DNA of 64,000 nucleotides, taken from positions 103,152 to 167,151 of the forward strand of contig JAUQWO010000079.1 in the NCBI GenBank assembly GCA_030835135.1, given 5' to 3'. Under the pieces are notes generated by a model. It was not told where the DNA came from, did not search any database, and saw only the letters and a program-made list of their open reading frames with translations. The first letter of the stretch is position 1. Every line of letters begins with the position of its first letter. A program made the translations under genes and the position numbers. Shown here in pieces: positions 8,355 to 17,640 of this stretch. Source of the DNA: Bacteroidota bacterium (GTDB taxonomy: Bacteria > Bacteroidota > Ignavibacteria > UBA10030 > UBA6906).

Positions 8355-9278
8355 ATGACGTCCACCATAGAATACCTGGGGTTTCGCGCACTCGCCATCC
8401 TCGTCAGCCGCGCGCCGTACCGGTGGGTCGGGGCCATGGGATCGCTCCTGGGGCTGGCGGTGATGCACCTGACGGGATACCGTCGGGCCGTCACGATGGA
8501 TAATCTTCGCCGCGCCTTTCCTGACAAGGAACAGCGCGAGCTGGACCGTATCGCCCACGGTGCCTACCGCAACTACGGGCGGGCGATCCTCGAGATGCTG
8601 TGGGCGGGAGGGCAATCGGCCGACGCGCTCCGTGCGCGGATCCATCCGCGCAATATCGGGGTGCTCCGGGAAGCGCTCGCCGGCGGTCATGGGACCATCC
8701 TGATGTCCGCCCACTTCGGATCGTGGGAGTTCCTCCTCACCGGTCTCAAATTGCATATCCCGGAACCCTTTGTCGCGATCGCACAGCGCCAGCGCAATGA
8801 ACGCATCGATGCGATGATCGACGAGCGGCGCCGGCGCTTCGGCGTGACGACCGTGCCCATGGGACCGTCGGTGCGGGAGGTCCTCCGTGCACTGGGCGAT
8901 GGGAAAGTGATCATCATTCTCGGTGATCAGAGCGGCCCCCGTGAATCCGTCTTCATCCCGTTCTTCGGCCGGCCGTCGGCGACCCATCGCGGCGCTGCAG
9001 CATTCGCCCTCCGCGCACAGGCACCCATCGTCCTGGTGCTGCTGATGCGCCGTGAGGACGGGGATTATGATGCGGTGTTCGAGCGCATCCCGACCGCGGG
9101 CCTGACCGGCGATCGTGAAGCGCAGATCGTGGAACTCACCGCACGGCACACCGCTGTGCTGGAGCGGTACATCAGAGAACGGCCGGACCACTGGCTGTGG
9201 ATGCACAAACGGTGGAAGCACACGCCGGAGTATGAAGCACGGATGAACGGGGCGGCGGTCCATGCGGAGCTCCCATGA
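8355..9278 (+). CDS. Lipid A biosynthesis acyltransferase (LpxL/HtrB-like)
   Basis: A 307-residue lysophospholipid acyltransferase-like protein. The catalytic box is HFGSWE (H120 and E125, the HX4E form usual in LpxL/HtrB), followed by the conserved ILGDQSG motif and a FFGRP motif. An N-terminal hydrophobic segment anchors it to the inner membrane. The family adds secondary acyl chains to lipid A or to related lipids. The stop overlaps the start of a GT9 heptosyltransferase-type gene (ATGA), consistent with a role in making the outer-membrane lipopolysaccharide. Confidence 0.88.
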   Translation: MTSTIEYLGFRALAILVSRAPYRWVGAMGSLLGLAVMHLTGYRRAVTMDNLRRAFPDKEQRELDRIAHGAYRNYGRAILEMLWAGGQSADALRARIHPRNIGVLREALAGGHGTILMSAHFGSWEFLLTGLKLHIPEPFVAIAQRQRNERIDAMIDERRRRFGVTTVPMGPSVREVLRALGDGKVIIILGDQSGPRESVFIPFFGRPSATHRGAAAFALRAQAPIVLVLLMRREDGDYDAVFERIPTAGLTGDREAQIVELTARHTAVLERYIRERPDHWLWMHKRWKHTPEYEARMNGAAVHAELP

Positions 9279-10330
9279 CCGGGAGCCGGCGGTTCCTCGT
9301 CTTCCATACCGCGTTCATCGGTGACCTCGTCCTCATGCTGCCGGTCACGCAGGCGTTGCGCGCGGCATATCCTGATGCCTGGATCGGCGTGGTGGCCATC
9401 CCCGCTGCCGGATCACTTCTGGCGGGGCACCCCTCGATCGACGACGTGATCGTGTACGATAAGAAGGGCAGTGACCGCGGGGCGGGCGGTTTCCTCCGGC
9501 TCGTGAGCAGGATACGTTCTTTGCATGCACACGTGGCCATCGTGCCGCATCGCTCAGTGCGCAGCGCACTGGCTGTCTGGTTCGCAGGCATCCCGCGCCG
9601 CATCGGCTTTACCACGAGCGCCGGCGCACCGTTGTTCACGGACCGCGTGGCATATCTCCCGGCCGCGCACGAAGTGGACAGGGACCTTGCGCTTCTGACT
9701 CCGCTCGGAGTCGATCCCCACGATGTCCGTCGTCCGTACTTCCCACCGTCGCCCGCTGACGCCGCAGTGGTGGACCGCGTCGCAGGCCTGACGGGAGGGA
9801 TGTTCACCGGGGCTCCCCTGATCGCTCTCGCCCCGGGGTCGGTCTGGTTTACCAAGCGCTGGCCCGCGCGCCATTTCGTCTCGCTCGCGCTGGGTCTGGG
9901 TGCGGCTGGCTGCCGGGTCGTGCTGGTGGGAGGTCCGGAGGACCGGACCATGTGCGACCAGATCGCGGCGGCGTGCGGAGATGCATCCGTGACGAACCTG
10001 GCAGGCGCACTCACGCTGCGACAATCGGCTGAACTCCTGCGCCGGTGCAGGCTCGTTGTCACCAACGACAGTGCCCCGCTGCACATTGCGGGGGCGGTGG
10101 GCACCACCACCTTCGCGGTGTTCGGTGCGACGGTCCCCGCGTTCGGATTCGGACCGCTCGGTCCGTTCGACCGAACCTTTGGGGTGGAGGGGCTGTCCTG
10201 CCGACCGTGTGCGATCCATGGCGGCACCCGTTGTCCTATCGGTACCTTTGACTGCATGGAACGCCTGGCACCGGACGAGATCCTCCAGGCCGCCCTCGAT
10301 CTCGTACAGGAGCACAGGGAGGAACGCTGA
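9275..10330 (+). CDS. Glycosyltransferase family 9 (heptosyltransferase-like)
   Basis: A 351-residue GT9 protein resembling WaaF/WaaC. It begins with FHTAFIGDLVLMLPVTQALR, the typical acceptor-side motif, and its C-terminal half has APGSVWFTKRWPARHF and VTNDSAPLHIAGAVGTTTFAVFG, the nucleotide-sugar binding region. It should add heptose or a similar sugar to the LPS inner core at the cytoplasmic face. Coupled to the acyltransferase upstream; the next gene begins immediately after its stop. Confidence 0.88.
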   Translation: MTGSRRFLVFHTAFIGDLVLMLPVTQALRAAYPDAWIGVVAIPAAGSLLAGHPSIDDVIVYDKKGSDRGAGGFLRLVSRIRSLHAHVAIVPHRSVRSALAVWFAGIPRRIGFTTSAGAPLFTDRVAYLPAAHEVDRDLALLTPLGVDPHDVRRPYFPPSPADAAVVDRVAGLTGGMFTGAPLIALAPGSVWFTKRWPARHFVSLALGLGAAGCRVVLVGGPEDRTMCDQIAAACGDASVTNLAGALTLRQSAELLRRCRLVVTNDSAPLHIAGAVGTTTFAVFGATVPAFGFGPLGPFDRTFGVEGLSCRPCAIHGGTRCPIGTFDCMERLAPDEILQAALDLVQEHREER

Positions 10331-10981
10331 ATGGCACTCACGCTTGCTGTCGATCGTGAACACCCTGCTGACAGGCCACTCGTTCTCGCGGCGGAGGTGA
10401 TCCAGGCCGGCGGGGTGATCGTCTATCCAACCGAGACGGTCTACGGGATCGGTTCGAATGCGTGGGACGGGACGGCGATCGCCAAGATCCGTGCGTTGAA
10501 GCGGCGGACCGATCAGAAACCCATTCTGGTGATCGTGGGATCGCGCGAACAACTCGTCTCCGTGGTGGACGGCATCAGTCCTCTGGCGGAACGCTGCATG
10601 GATGCGTTCTGGCCGGGCCCGCTGACCCTGGTCTTCAAAGCATCCAACCGCGTCCCCGATCTCCTCTCGCGCGGCACGGGTACGATCGGCGTCCGCATCC
10701 CGTCCAGTCCTGTCTGTCTCCGGCTTCTGGAACTTGCCGGCTGCCCGCTGACATCGACGAGTGCGAATCTCTCCGGCATGCCGCCGCTCCTCTCCGTGCA
10801 GGAGATCAGGAAGGCCATCCCCCTCGGCATCGACCTCGTCTTGGATGCGGGTTCACTCCCGCCGTCGGAACCATCCACGGTACTCGATGTGACCGGCGAT
10901 CAGCCCCGGCTTCTCAGGGCCGGTGCGGTCAGCGAAGCGCGGCTCCGGGAGATCGTGCCGGCACTGGTGGTTGCGGGGTAG
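10331..10981 (+). CDS. L-threonylcarbamoyladenylate synthase (TsaC/Sua5 family)
   Basis: A 216-residue YrdC-type protein that makes threonylcarbamoyl-AMP for the t6A37 modification of ANN-decoding tRNAs. Visible family motifs are VIVYPTETVYGIGSNA, the KRRTDQKP loop, FWPGPLTLV, GVRIPSSPVC and the TSANLSG motif. It is the short form without the extra Sua5 C-terminal domain. It follows the GT9 gene without a gap, which looks like a shared transcript and not a functional association. Confidence 0.92.
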   Translation: MALTLAVDREHPADRPLVLAAEVIQAGGVIVYPTETVYGIGSNAWDGTAIAKIRALKRRTDQKPILVIVGSREQLVSVVDGISPLAERCMDAFWPGPLTLVFKASNRVPDLLSRGTGTIGVRIPSSPVCLRLLELAGCPLTSTSANLSGMPPLLSVQEIRKAIPLGIDLVLDAGSLPPSEPSTVLDVTGDQPRLLRAGAVSEARLREIVPALVVAG

Positions 10982-11041
10982 CGTCAGATCGCGGCCTGAG
11001 TACACGCCGCGACGCATGCATTGTCAGCGGAGGAAAGGGGT

Positions 11042-13627
11042 ATGGTCTCCCAGCGTCCGAAGTACCTGACGGTCCCGGTCATTCTCGCCTGTATCGCGAT
11101 CGTCGCAGCGCTCGTTGTCATGGGTGCTGTGGCGATCATGGACCACCGCGCGGATGCGGAACACCGGATCGCATCGGAACTGGCAGCCGTCGTTGACCTG
11201 AAGCTTGAACAGCTGACCTCCTGGCGGCGCGAGCGCATCTCCGACGCGAGCTTCGTGGCGAACAACACCCAGATCCACAGGAACGTCGTGCTGTTGCGCT
11301 CCTCCTCGCCCCCGCCTGCTGCGCGCAAAGAGATGCTCGAATGGATGCGGTCGATGTACCGGAATGGCCAGTACGGCCGCATCGTACTCTTCGATCCTTC
11401 CCGCCGGGTGGTCGTTTCGGTGCCCGATTCCAGCGCGGGCCCCGGTCCGTTCGCTGCCACACTGCTCGACGAAGCGGCACGCAGGCGTCGCGTCCTGTTC
11501 TCCGACCTGACCGTGGAGGATGGGGGGCGCCCCGTCCTCGATGTGGTCATCCCCATGTTCGCCGGGTCGCACCAGGAGGCTCCCCTGACCGGCTCGGTGG
11601 TCCTCAGCATCGACCCCGACCGCGTCATGTTCCCGATGCTCCGTTCGTGGCCGTTCCCGAGTGCGACCGCCCAGCTCGCCCTGGTCCGTCGGGAGGGACC
11701 CGTGGTCCGGTTCCTGACGGAGGTCCATGATACCTCCACGCATCCTCTCGCATTGCTTATCCCCGCGGAGTATGCGACACACCCCGCGGCGTTGGGCATC
11801 CGGGGGGAGACGGGTCTCCTCCGTGGCACGGGGTTCGGTGCGCGTGCCGTGCTCGGGGTGGTGCGGCCCGTGCCTGAGACGCCGTGGTTCCTCGAGGCTC
11901 AGGTGGAAGAAGAGGAGGTCTATGCGCCCGTCAACGAGTATGCGCGCTTCATCATCGCACTGATCGGGCTCCTGGTGGCGGTCGGAGCGGTGAGCGTGGC
12001 GCTCTTCCTCCGGAAGAAAGAGGCGGACCACTACCGGAATGAATACGAGCAGTCGATCGAACGCCAGGCGCTGGTCCGCCACTACGACTACCTGACACGG
12101 TATGCAAATGACATCGTGGTGTTGTTCGATGACGGCGGCAGGATCCGTGAGATCAATAATCGCGGCGAGTCATCCTACGGCTATGAGCGAAGTGCGTTCT
12201 TCGACCTGACCGTCGATGCGCTCCGGTTCTGGCCCGAGAGTCCGGAAGAATCGGCCCGGCTCCGCACGGAGCTCGATGAGGACACCGGGGAACACCATGG
12301 CGTGCTGTTCGAGGCGGACCACCGGCGCGCGGATGGATCGACGTTCCCGGCCGAGGTGAGCGCGCGGCGTCTGACGGTGGACGGGGGGAGGTTCATCCAT
12401 GCGATCATCCGCGACATCAGTGAACGCAAGCGCACGGAGCAGGCCCTGATCGCCGCCAAGGAGCGGGCAGAGGAAGCGGGTGTCTTTCAACGGGTGCTCC
12501 TCGAGAACATGAGCCATGAGTTGCGGACACCGATGCAGGGCATCCTCGGGTTCGCGCGACTCCTGGCGTCGGGGAGCCGGGAGGCTGCGCAACGGGAAAT
12601 GGCCGGGAACATCCTGGCCTCCGGCAGACGTCTCATGTCGACCCTGGACTCCATCCTGTTGCTGTCGGAACTGGAGGCGGGGACGCTTGCCCCCCGTCTC
12701 CCCGTGCAGCGTGTGGATGAACTCGTTGAGGTCACTGCCCGCTCGTTCGCGGGTGACGCCGAAGCGAAGGGGTTGACGTACGCGGTGAACTGCTCGGTGC
12801 GGACGGTCTATGCCGCCCTCGATCCCGATCTCTTCCGCCGGGCTCTGGGATACCTGATCGAGAACGGCATCAAGTTCACGCCCGCCGGTTCGATCGCGGT
12901 GGGGGTAAAGGTTGTCGTGAACGATGGGAGTGAATCCGTCGCCATCAGCGTAACGGACACGGGGATCGGGATCGCCCAACACCATCAGGGGGTGATCTTT
13001 GAGGCATTCCGGCAAGCGAGCGCCGGCATGACGCGGGACTATGAGGGTGCGGGGTTGGGGCTGACGCTTGCGGGCCGGATCGTGAAGGCCATGGGGGGTG
13101 TGCTGAGCGTTGAGAGCGACGAGGGGAAGGGAGCCTCGTTCACAATGGTGTTCCCTTGCGCGCCGACCCCTGCGGCAACGGGACATGCGATCCTGGCGCA
13201 GGACCCTCCTGCGCGCACGCCCCTCCCGGGCGCCCTGCGCCCCACGGTGCTGCTGGTGGAGGACAATTTTCTGAACGCGATCGTCGCGCGGCAATTTCTG
13301 GAGGGGATGTGTGATGTGGTGCATGCGCCCGATGGACCGCGGGCACTCAACATCGCACGCGAACGGCACTTCTCCATCGTCCTCATGGATATCCACCTGG
13401 GGGCCGGTATCGATGGCGTCGAAGTAGTGGAGGAGTTGAGGAAGTTGCCGGGATACGACGACGTTCCCATCGCAGCGGTCACGGGGTACACGAATTCCGT
13501 CGACCGTGCCCGGTTCGAAGCGGCAGGCATGGAGCACTTCCTGGCGAAGCCGTACGACAAATCGGACATGGTCAGCCTTGTGAGCGCGGTCCTCGGTGTC
13601 AGTGCCGCGACGGACGAGAACGGGTGA
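11042..13627 (+). CDS. Hybrid sensor histidine kinase / response regulator
   Basis: An 861-residue membrane kinase. Order: helix 1 (VILACIAIVAALVVMGAVAI), an extracytoplasmic sensor region of about 270 residues, helix 2 (IIALIGLLVAVGAVSVALFL), a PAS domain with PAC (IIRDISERKRTEQAL), HisKA with H492 in SHELRTP, HATPase with NGIKFTPAG, DTGIGIA and GAGLGLTLA, and a C-terminal receiver with D783 in LMDIHLG and Lys in AKPYDK. ATG 11042 has GGAGG 8 bases upstream; the earlier TTG at 11021 overlaps that site. No DNA-binding regulator is nearby, so the phosphorelay target is unknown. Confidence 0.9.
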   Translation: MVSQRPKYLTVPVILACIAIVAALVVMGAVAIMDHRADAEHRIASELAAVVDLKLEQLTSWRRERISDASFVANNTQIHRNVVLLRSSSPPPAARKEMLEWMRSMYRNGQYGRIVLFDPSRRVVVSVPDSSAGPGPFAATLLDEAARRRRVLFSDLTVEDGGRPVLDVVIPMFAGSHQEAPLTGSVVLSIDPDRVMFPMLRSWPFPSATAQLALVRREGPVVRFLTEVHDTSTHPLALLIPAEYATHPAALGIRGETGLLRGTGFGARAVLGVVRPVPETPWFLEAQVEEEEVYAPVNEYARFIIALIGLLVAVGAVSVALFLRKKEADHYRNEYEQSIERQALVRHYDYLTRYANDIVVLFDDGGRIREINNRGESSYGYERSAFFDLTVDALRFWPESPEESARLRTELDEDTGEHHGVLFEADHRRADGSTFPAEVSARRLTVDGGRFIHAIIRDISERKRTEQALIAAKERAEEAGVFQRVLLENMSHELRTPMQGILGFARLLASGSREAAQREMAGNILASGRRLMSTLDSILLLSELEAGTLAPRLPVQRVDELVEVTARSFAGDAEAKGLTYAVNCSVRTVYAALDPDLFRRALGYLIENGIKFTPAGSIAVGVKVVVNDGSESVAISVTDTGIGIAQHHQGVIFEAFRQASAGMTRDYEGAGLGLTLAGRIVKAMGGVLSVESDEGKGASFTMVFPCAPTPAATGHAILAQDPPARTPLPGALRPTVLLVEDNFLNAIVARQFLEGMCDVVHAPDGPRALNIARERHFSIVLMDIHLGAGIDGVEVVEELRKLPGYDDVPIAAVTGYTNSVDRARFEAAGMEHFLAKPYDKSDMVSLVSAVLGVSAATDENG

Positions 13628-13642
13628 CCGGCGGTACGGCGA

Positions 13643-14299
13643 TCAGGGCCACAGATGCTGGCGCAGGACCAGGAACGCCTGTTCGACATTCTTCTTTTCG
13701 AGCAACAGGGTGAGTTCGGTCATCGTTGAGACCACCTCGACCACGTTGATGCCCGCCCATGTCAGCTGCTTGAGTATCGCGTAGTAGACCCCCGGCACCT
13801 CCACCACTTTTGGTGTCAGGTGGATGCCGAGTGCGGCGAGGTTCCGCACACGCGACACCCTCCGTTCCCCGCGGAAGACCTTTTCCACGACCTCTTCGAG
13901 ATCCTCCTGAACCATCACGGTCATCTCATGCACCCCCTGCGTGCAGGTGATGAAGTGGTCGCCCTGTTTCCTGACGCGGTCGATGAGCCGCACCTGACAC
14001 TGGAGAATGGTGTCCGAATTCCGGAAAGTGAACTCCGTGATGTTGGACCGCACCGTGAGGTCGCGGACGAGCCGGAGGATGCCCCGCGGATCGCCCGCCC
14101 GGTGTTGGAGGTGCGGCGCAAGACGCCGGAGGGCCATGACCAGTGCGGCGGTCCCCGCCTTCTTCATGCATGCCTTCTCCACGCGCGGCCGGATGGTGCG
14201 GGCGACGGCGGAGAGATTCAGGAGTCCGGCGGCAAGACATTCTTCGAGCACGGGCGATTCGTGCACCACCTGTTCGACGGCTGCGGCGATCGTGAGCAT
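13643..14299 (-). CDS. ACT-domain protein, putative regulator of lysine synthesis
   Basis: A 218-residue protein whose last ~75 residues read as an ACT domain (AALGIHLTPKVVEVPGVYYA then WAGINVVEVVSTMTELTLLL), the module by which aspartate kinases and related enzymes bind amino acids. The N-terminal part (VEQVVHESPVLEECLAAGLL, then NLSAVARTIRPRVEKA) lacks kinase motifs and has no clear HTH. It is transcribed divergently from the LysW lysine operon with promoters back to back, so a lysine-sensing regulatory role is a reasonable inference but unproven. Its ATG is 6 bases after the -10 box, so the message is probably leaderless. Confidence 0.65.
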   Translation of the reverse strand: MLTIAAAVEQVVHESPVLEECLAAGLLNLSAVARTIRPRVEKACMKKAGTAALVMALRRLAPHLQHRAGDPRGILRLVRDLTVRSNITEFTFRNSDTILQCQVRLIDRVRKQGDHFITCTQGVHEMTVMVQEDLEEVVEKVFRGERRVSRVRNLAALGIHLTPKVVEVPGVYYAILKQLTWAGINVVEVVSTMTELTLLLEKKNVEQAFLVLRQHLWP

Positions 14300-14305
14300 G
14301 TCTCA

Positions 14306-14334
14306 AATATAACATTGTGTCTCAAAATAGTCAA
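14306..14334 (-). promoter_or_regulatory. Promoter of the ACT-domain gene
   Basis: Minus strand: TTGACT (14334-14329), 17-base spacer, TATATT (14311-14306), then six bases to the ATG at 14299. A near-consensus promoter predicting a leaderless mRNA. Its -35 box is 15 bases from that of the lysW promoter and is the inverted copy of it (AGTCAA ... TTGACT). Confidence 0.7.
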
Positions 14335-14349
14335 AGGTGCGGCGGTTTT

Positions 14350-14378
14350 TTGACTCTCCACCCGCCGGGTCGTATCCT
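14350..14378 (+). promoter_or_regulatory. Promoter of the lysW lysine operon
   Basis: TTGACT (14350-14355), 17-base spacer, TATCCT (14373-14378). Transcription should begin near 14385, about 20 bases before lysW, which has AAGGAG (14394-14399) six bases before its ATG. The divergent promoters leave only 15 bases between their -35 boxes, so a repressor bound there would affect both. Confidence 0.65.
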
Positions 14379-14405
14379 GGTGCATTCACAGCCAAGGAGT
14401 GTACC

Positions 14406-14579
14406 ATGTCCACCGTCCCCGTCTGTCCCGTGTGCGATGCGGAAGTGCATCTGCAGGGAACCACCATCGTCTCGGAACTCGTGGTCTGCGATTCCTGCTC
14501 GTGCATGCTGGAGGTCCGCTCGCTCGACCCCCTGCAACTCGCCGAAGCTCCCCAGGAACAAGAAGACTGGGGCGAATGA
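14406..14579 (+). CDS. lysW: LysW amino-group carrier protein
   Basis: A 57-residue acidic carrier protein. Cys7/Cys10 (CPVC) and Cys28/Cys31 (CDSC) form a zinc-binding module, and the protein ends in EDWGE, the C-terminal signature of LysW whose terminal glutamate gamma-carboxyl is ligated to the amino group of alpha-aminoadipate (or glutamate). Substrates then stay attached through LysX, LysZ, LysY and LysJ. Its stop overlaps the homocitrate synthase start (ATGA). It heads the operon behind a clear promoter and Shine-Dalgarno. Confidence 0.95.
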   Translation: MSTVPVCPVCDAEVHLQGTTIVSELVVCDSCSCMLEVRSLDPLQLAEAPQEQEDWGE

Positions 14580-15748
14580 TGATCTCCATCCTCGATACCA
14601 CCCTGCGTGAAGGCGAGCAGACCCCGGGGGTCTACTTCGACACGCACATCAAGCTCGCCGTGGCCGACCTGTTGTCACGGATCGGTGTCGACATCGTCGA
14701 GGCCGGGCACCCGGCGGTGACCGAACAGATCCGCGAGGCTGTCCGGCAACTTGCCCATCGCGGCCTCCGGCCCCGCATCGGGGCCCACGCCCGTTCCCTG
14801 GAGACCGACGTGGAGCTCGCCCTGGAATGCGGCGTCTCGTTCCTCGGCGTGTTCTATTGCGTGTCGGATGAGCGTCTGGAAGGGAACAAGCGTACCCTCA
14901 ACGACGCCATCGACCAGATCTGTGCCACGGTCCGGTATGCCCGGCAGCGGAACAGCGATCTCCTGATCCGCTATACCCCGGAAGATGCCGTCCGCAGCCC
15001 GTTCGCCAATGTGCTGCAGGCGGCCTCCGCCGCCGTCGAGGCCGGCGCGGATATCATCAGTATCGCGGACACGACGGGGTACATGATCCCGGGAACGTCC
15101 CGCAACATGTTCGACTACGTCCGGGATCTCCGCGAGGGCCTTGCGGCGAAGAACCTCCGTCCGCGGATCGCCGTGCACTGCCACAACGACCGGGGCCTGG
15201 CCCTGGCCAATGCCCTCGATGCCTATCGCGCCGGCGCCTCGATCATCGACGCCTCGGTACTCGGGTTGGGCGAGCGGGCGGGCATCGTGGATCTCGCCAC
15301 GCTCCTCACGGTCCTGCGGTTTGATTACAACGAAGGCCCGCAATGGGACCTGACGCTGCTCCCGGAGCTGTACGAACTCGTCAGCAGATTCGCAGGGATC
15401 CCCATCCCCGCCACTCTTCCGGTGATGGGAGGCAACGCCTTCAAGCATTGCGCGGGGATCCATACGCAGGCGGCGGTGCGCGACCCGCGTCACTACCAGA
15501 GTCTGCCGCCCGAACTGGTGGGCCGGCGCTCCGAGATAGCACTCGACCACATGTCCGGACTTTCTTCGATTCGCGCGTGCCTCACGGAGATCGGCGAAGT
15601 CGCGGAGGATGGCCTCGTGCGGGCACTCCTGCAGCGGGTGAAGCAGATCGGTCAGACCGGACGCACCGTGGACCTGCATGAGCTGTCGCTGCTGGTCAAT
15701 GCGCTCCGGCACCCCACGCCGGTGGCCGCGATGGAGACCGTCCCATGA
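14576..15748 (+). CDS. Homocitrate synthase
   Basis: A 390-residue HMGL-like TIM-barrel enzyme condensing acetyl-CoA with 2-oxoglutarate, the first step of the alpha-aminoadipate route to lysine. The N-terminal [15 protein letters not shown] holds the metal/catalytic residues, [12 protein letters not shown] the metal-binding HxH, and [15 protein letters not shown] a conserved barrel motif. By sequence alone it could be a NifV- or isopropylmalate-synthase-like paralogue; its place between lysW and lysX makes homocitrate synthase the best call. It lacks the long LeuA regulatory domain, ending about 100 residues after the barrel. Start ATG 14576 overlaps the lysW stop. Confidence 0.88.
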   Translation: MMISILDTTLREGEQTPGVYFDTHIKLAVADLLSRIGVDIVEAGHPAVTEQIREAVRQLAHRGLRPRIGAHARSLETDVELALECGVSFLGVFYCVSDERLEGNKRTLNDAIDQICATVRYARQRNSDLLIRYTPEDAVRSPFANVLQAASAAVEAGADIISIADTTGYMIPGTSRNMFDYVRDLREGLAAKNLRPRIAVHCHNDRGLALANALDAYRAGASIIDASVLGLGERAGIVDLATLLTVLRFDYNEGPQWDLTLLPELYELVSRFAGIPIPATLPVMGGNAFKHCAGIHTQAAVRDPRHYQSLPPELVGRRSEIALDHMSGLSSIRACLTEIGEVAEDGLVRALLQRVKQIGQTGRTVDLHELSLLVNALRHPTPVAAMETVP

Positions 15749-16599
15749 TCCGGATCGGGTTCCTCCATTCCGTCCTCCGGAAGGACGAAAAGCTCCTGCT
15801 GGACGCATTCCAGGCATGGCCGGACGTCGAGGTGGTTCCCATCGACGACCGGGAGATCCGGTTCACGCTGGGTGAGAAGGGCCGCCCTTTCGATGTCGTC
15901 GTTGAGCGGTGCATCAACCACTCCCGCGCACTCCACGCGCTCAGGATCTTCGAAAGTCAGGGCGTACGCTGTGTGAATACCTCACACACCGCATGGACCT
16001 GCGGGGACAAATTGCTCACGTCGATCGTGCTTGCGGAGAACACTCTCCCGCAGCCCGAGGTGCGGGTCGCCTTTACGGAAGAGTCGGCACTTGCGGCGAT
16101 CGAGGAGATGGGTTACCCGGTCGTGCTCAAGCCCGCCGTCGGCTCCTGGGGGCGGCTGCTGGCAAAGGTGAACGACCGTGATGCCGCGGAGGCGCTGCTC
16201 GAACACAAGACCACGCTCGGCAGCTATCATCACTCGATCTTCTACATCCAGAAGTATGTCGAGAAACAGGGGCGGGACATCCGCAGCTTCGTCATCGGCG
16301 ACCGGTGTGTGGCGGCGATCTATCGTACGTCGCCCCATTGGATCACCAATACGGCCCGCGGCGGCATGGCCACCGAGTGTCCGGTGGATGCGGCCCTTGC
16401 CGATCTTTCGGTGCGCGGCGCGCGTGCGGTCGGCGGCGATATCGTGGCGCTCGATATTTTCGAGACCGGGTCCGGCTATCAGATCAACGAGATCAACTAC
16501 ACCATGGAGTTCAAGAACAGCATCACGCCGACGGGAGTGGACATCCCGCGCCTGATCGCCGAACACGTTGTGAAGGTGGGAAGGGAACGGCATGGATAG
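15745..16599 (+). CDS. lysX: LysX: LysW-aminoadipate ligase (RimK/ATP-grasp)
   Basis: A 284-residue ATP-grasp ligase that joins the C-terminal glutamate of LysW to the alpha-amino group of alpha-aminoadipate using ATP. RimK-family features are [34 protein letters not shown], the specificity segment TNTARGG and the metal-binding [11 protein letters not shown] near the C terminus. Homologous ArgX enzymes use glutamate, so activity on glutamate as well cannot be excluded. Coupled to homocitrate synthase by an ATGA overlap and overlapping lysY by 8 bases. Confidence 0.93.
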   Translation: MIRIGFLHSVLRKDEKLLLDAFQAWPDVEVVPIDDREIRFTLGEKGRPFDVVVERCINHSRALHALRIFESQGVRCVNTSHTAWTCGDKLLTSIVLAENTLPQPEVRVAFTEESALAAIEEMGYPVVLKPAVGSWGRLLAKVNDRDAAEALLEHKTTLGSYHHSIFYIQKYVEKQGRDIRSFVIGDRCVAAIYRTSPHWITNTARGGMATECPVDAALADLSVRGARAVGGDIVALDIFETGSGYQINEINYTMEFKNSITPTGVDIPRLIAEHVVKVGRERHG

Positions 16600-17638
16600 G
16601 ATCCGCACCGCGATCGTCGGCGCCTCGGGATACACCGGCGGCGAACTTCTCAGGATCCTCCTGGGCCACCCCTCGGTGGAAGTCACGCAGGCCACCTCGG
16701 AACGCCTCGCCGGTAAGCCGGTGATCCTCGCACACCCCAATCTGCGCGGACGGACCGACCTGAGGTTCACATCGCTTTCCTCACTCGCGCCGTGCGATGT
16801 CCTGTTCCTCTGCCTTCCGCATGGAACGACCGCCCGTCAGTTCGACACCCTTGCACAGCAGGCACCGCGGATCATCGACCTGAGTGCGGACTTCCGATTG
16901 AAAGATACCGTGGCATACGAGAAGTGGTATGGTGGGCCGCATCCCGCCCCCGGACGTCTCGGGGAGTTCGTCTATGGCATCCCGGAACTTCATCGCGAGG
17001 AGATCCGCCGGGCACGCTATGTGGCCACGGCGGGATGCAACGCCACGGCATCGATCCTCGGACTCCGCCCCTTATACGCAGCAGGGCTGGTCCAGCCAGG
17101 ACGCACGGTCGTGGACGTGAAGGTGAGCTCCAGTGAGGGTGGGGGGGTCCCTTCGACCGCCTCGCATCATCCGGAACGGGCGGGCGTGATCCGCTCGTAC
17201 AAACCCACCGGCCACCGCCATCAGGCTGAGCTCCGGCAGGAACTCGGACTGGCGGCGGATGAGCCTCTGCATTTCTCCGCCACCGCGGTGGACATCGTCC
17301 GTGGGTTGCTGGTCACGGCTCATGTCTTCCCGTCGCGGCCGTTGCAGGAGATCGATCTCTGGAAGACCTACCGTGCTGCGTACGGCACGGAACCGTTCAT
17401 CCGGCTGGTCAAGACGAAAGATGGCGTGCACCGGTATCCGGAACCGAAATTGTTGTGGGGGACGAACTACTGCGACATCGGCTTTGATATAGACCGGGAC
17501 ACCGGCAGGGTCGTGGTGCTTGCGGCGATCGACAATCTGGTGAAAGGCAGCGGCGGCCAGGCGGTCCAATGCATGAATCTTATGCACGGCGTGCCGGAGA
17601 CCGCGGGCCTTGAATTCACCGGTCTGCATCCGGTGTGA
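16592..17638 (+). CDS. lysY: LysY: LysW-aminoadipyl-phosphate reductase
   Basis: A 348-residue NADPH-dependent semialdehyde dehydrogenase of the ArgC/LysY family. The Rossmann motif is [15 protein letters not shown] (9-23); the catalytic Cys is C149 in TAGCNATAS; the His-containing GHRHQAE segment and the phosphate-binding SSSEGGG loop are present. In this operon it should reduce LysW-gamma-aminoadipyl phosphate to the semialdehyde. An ArgC role in arginine synthesis is the alternative; no separate argC is seen in the window. Confidence 0.92.
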   Translation: MDRIRTAIVGASGYTGGELLRILLGHPSVEVTQATSERLAGKPVILAHPNLRGRTDLRFTSLSSLAPCDVLFLCLPHGTTARQFDTLAQQAPRIIDLSADFRLKDTVAYEKWYGGPHPAPGRLGEFVYGIPELHREEIRRARYVATAGCNATASILGLRPLYAAGLVQPGRTVVDVKVSSSEGGGVPSTASHHPERAGVIRSYKPTGHRHQAELRQELGLAADEPLHFSATAVDIVRGLLVTAHVFPSRPLQEIDLWKTYRAAYGTEPFIRLVKTKDGVHRYPEPKLLWGTNYCDIGFDIDRDTGRVVVLAAIDNLVKGSGGQAVQCMNLMHGVPETAGLEFTGLHPV

Positions 17639-17640
17639 TC

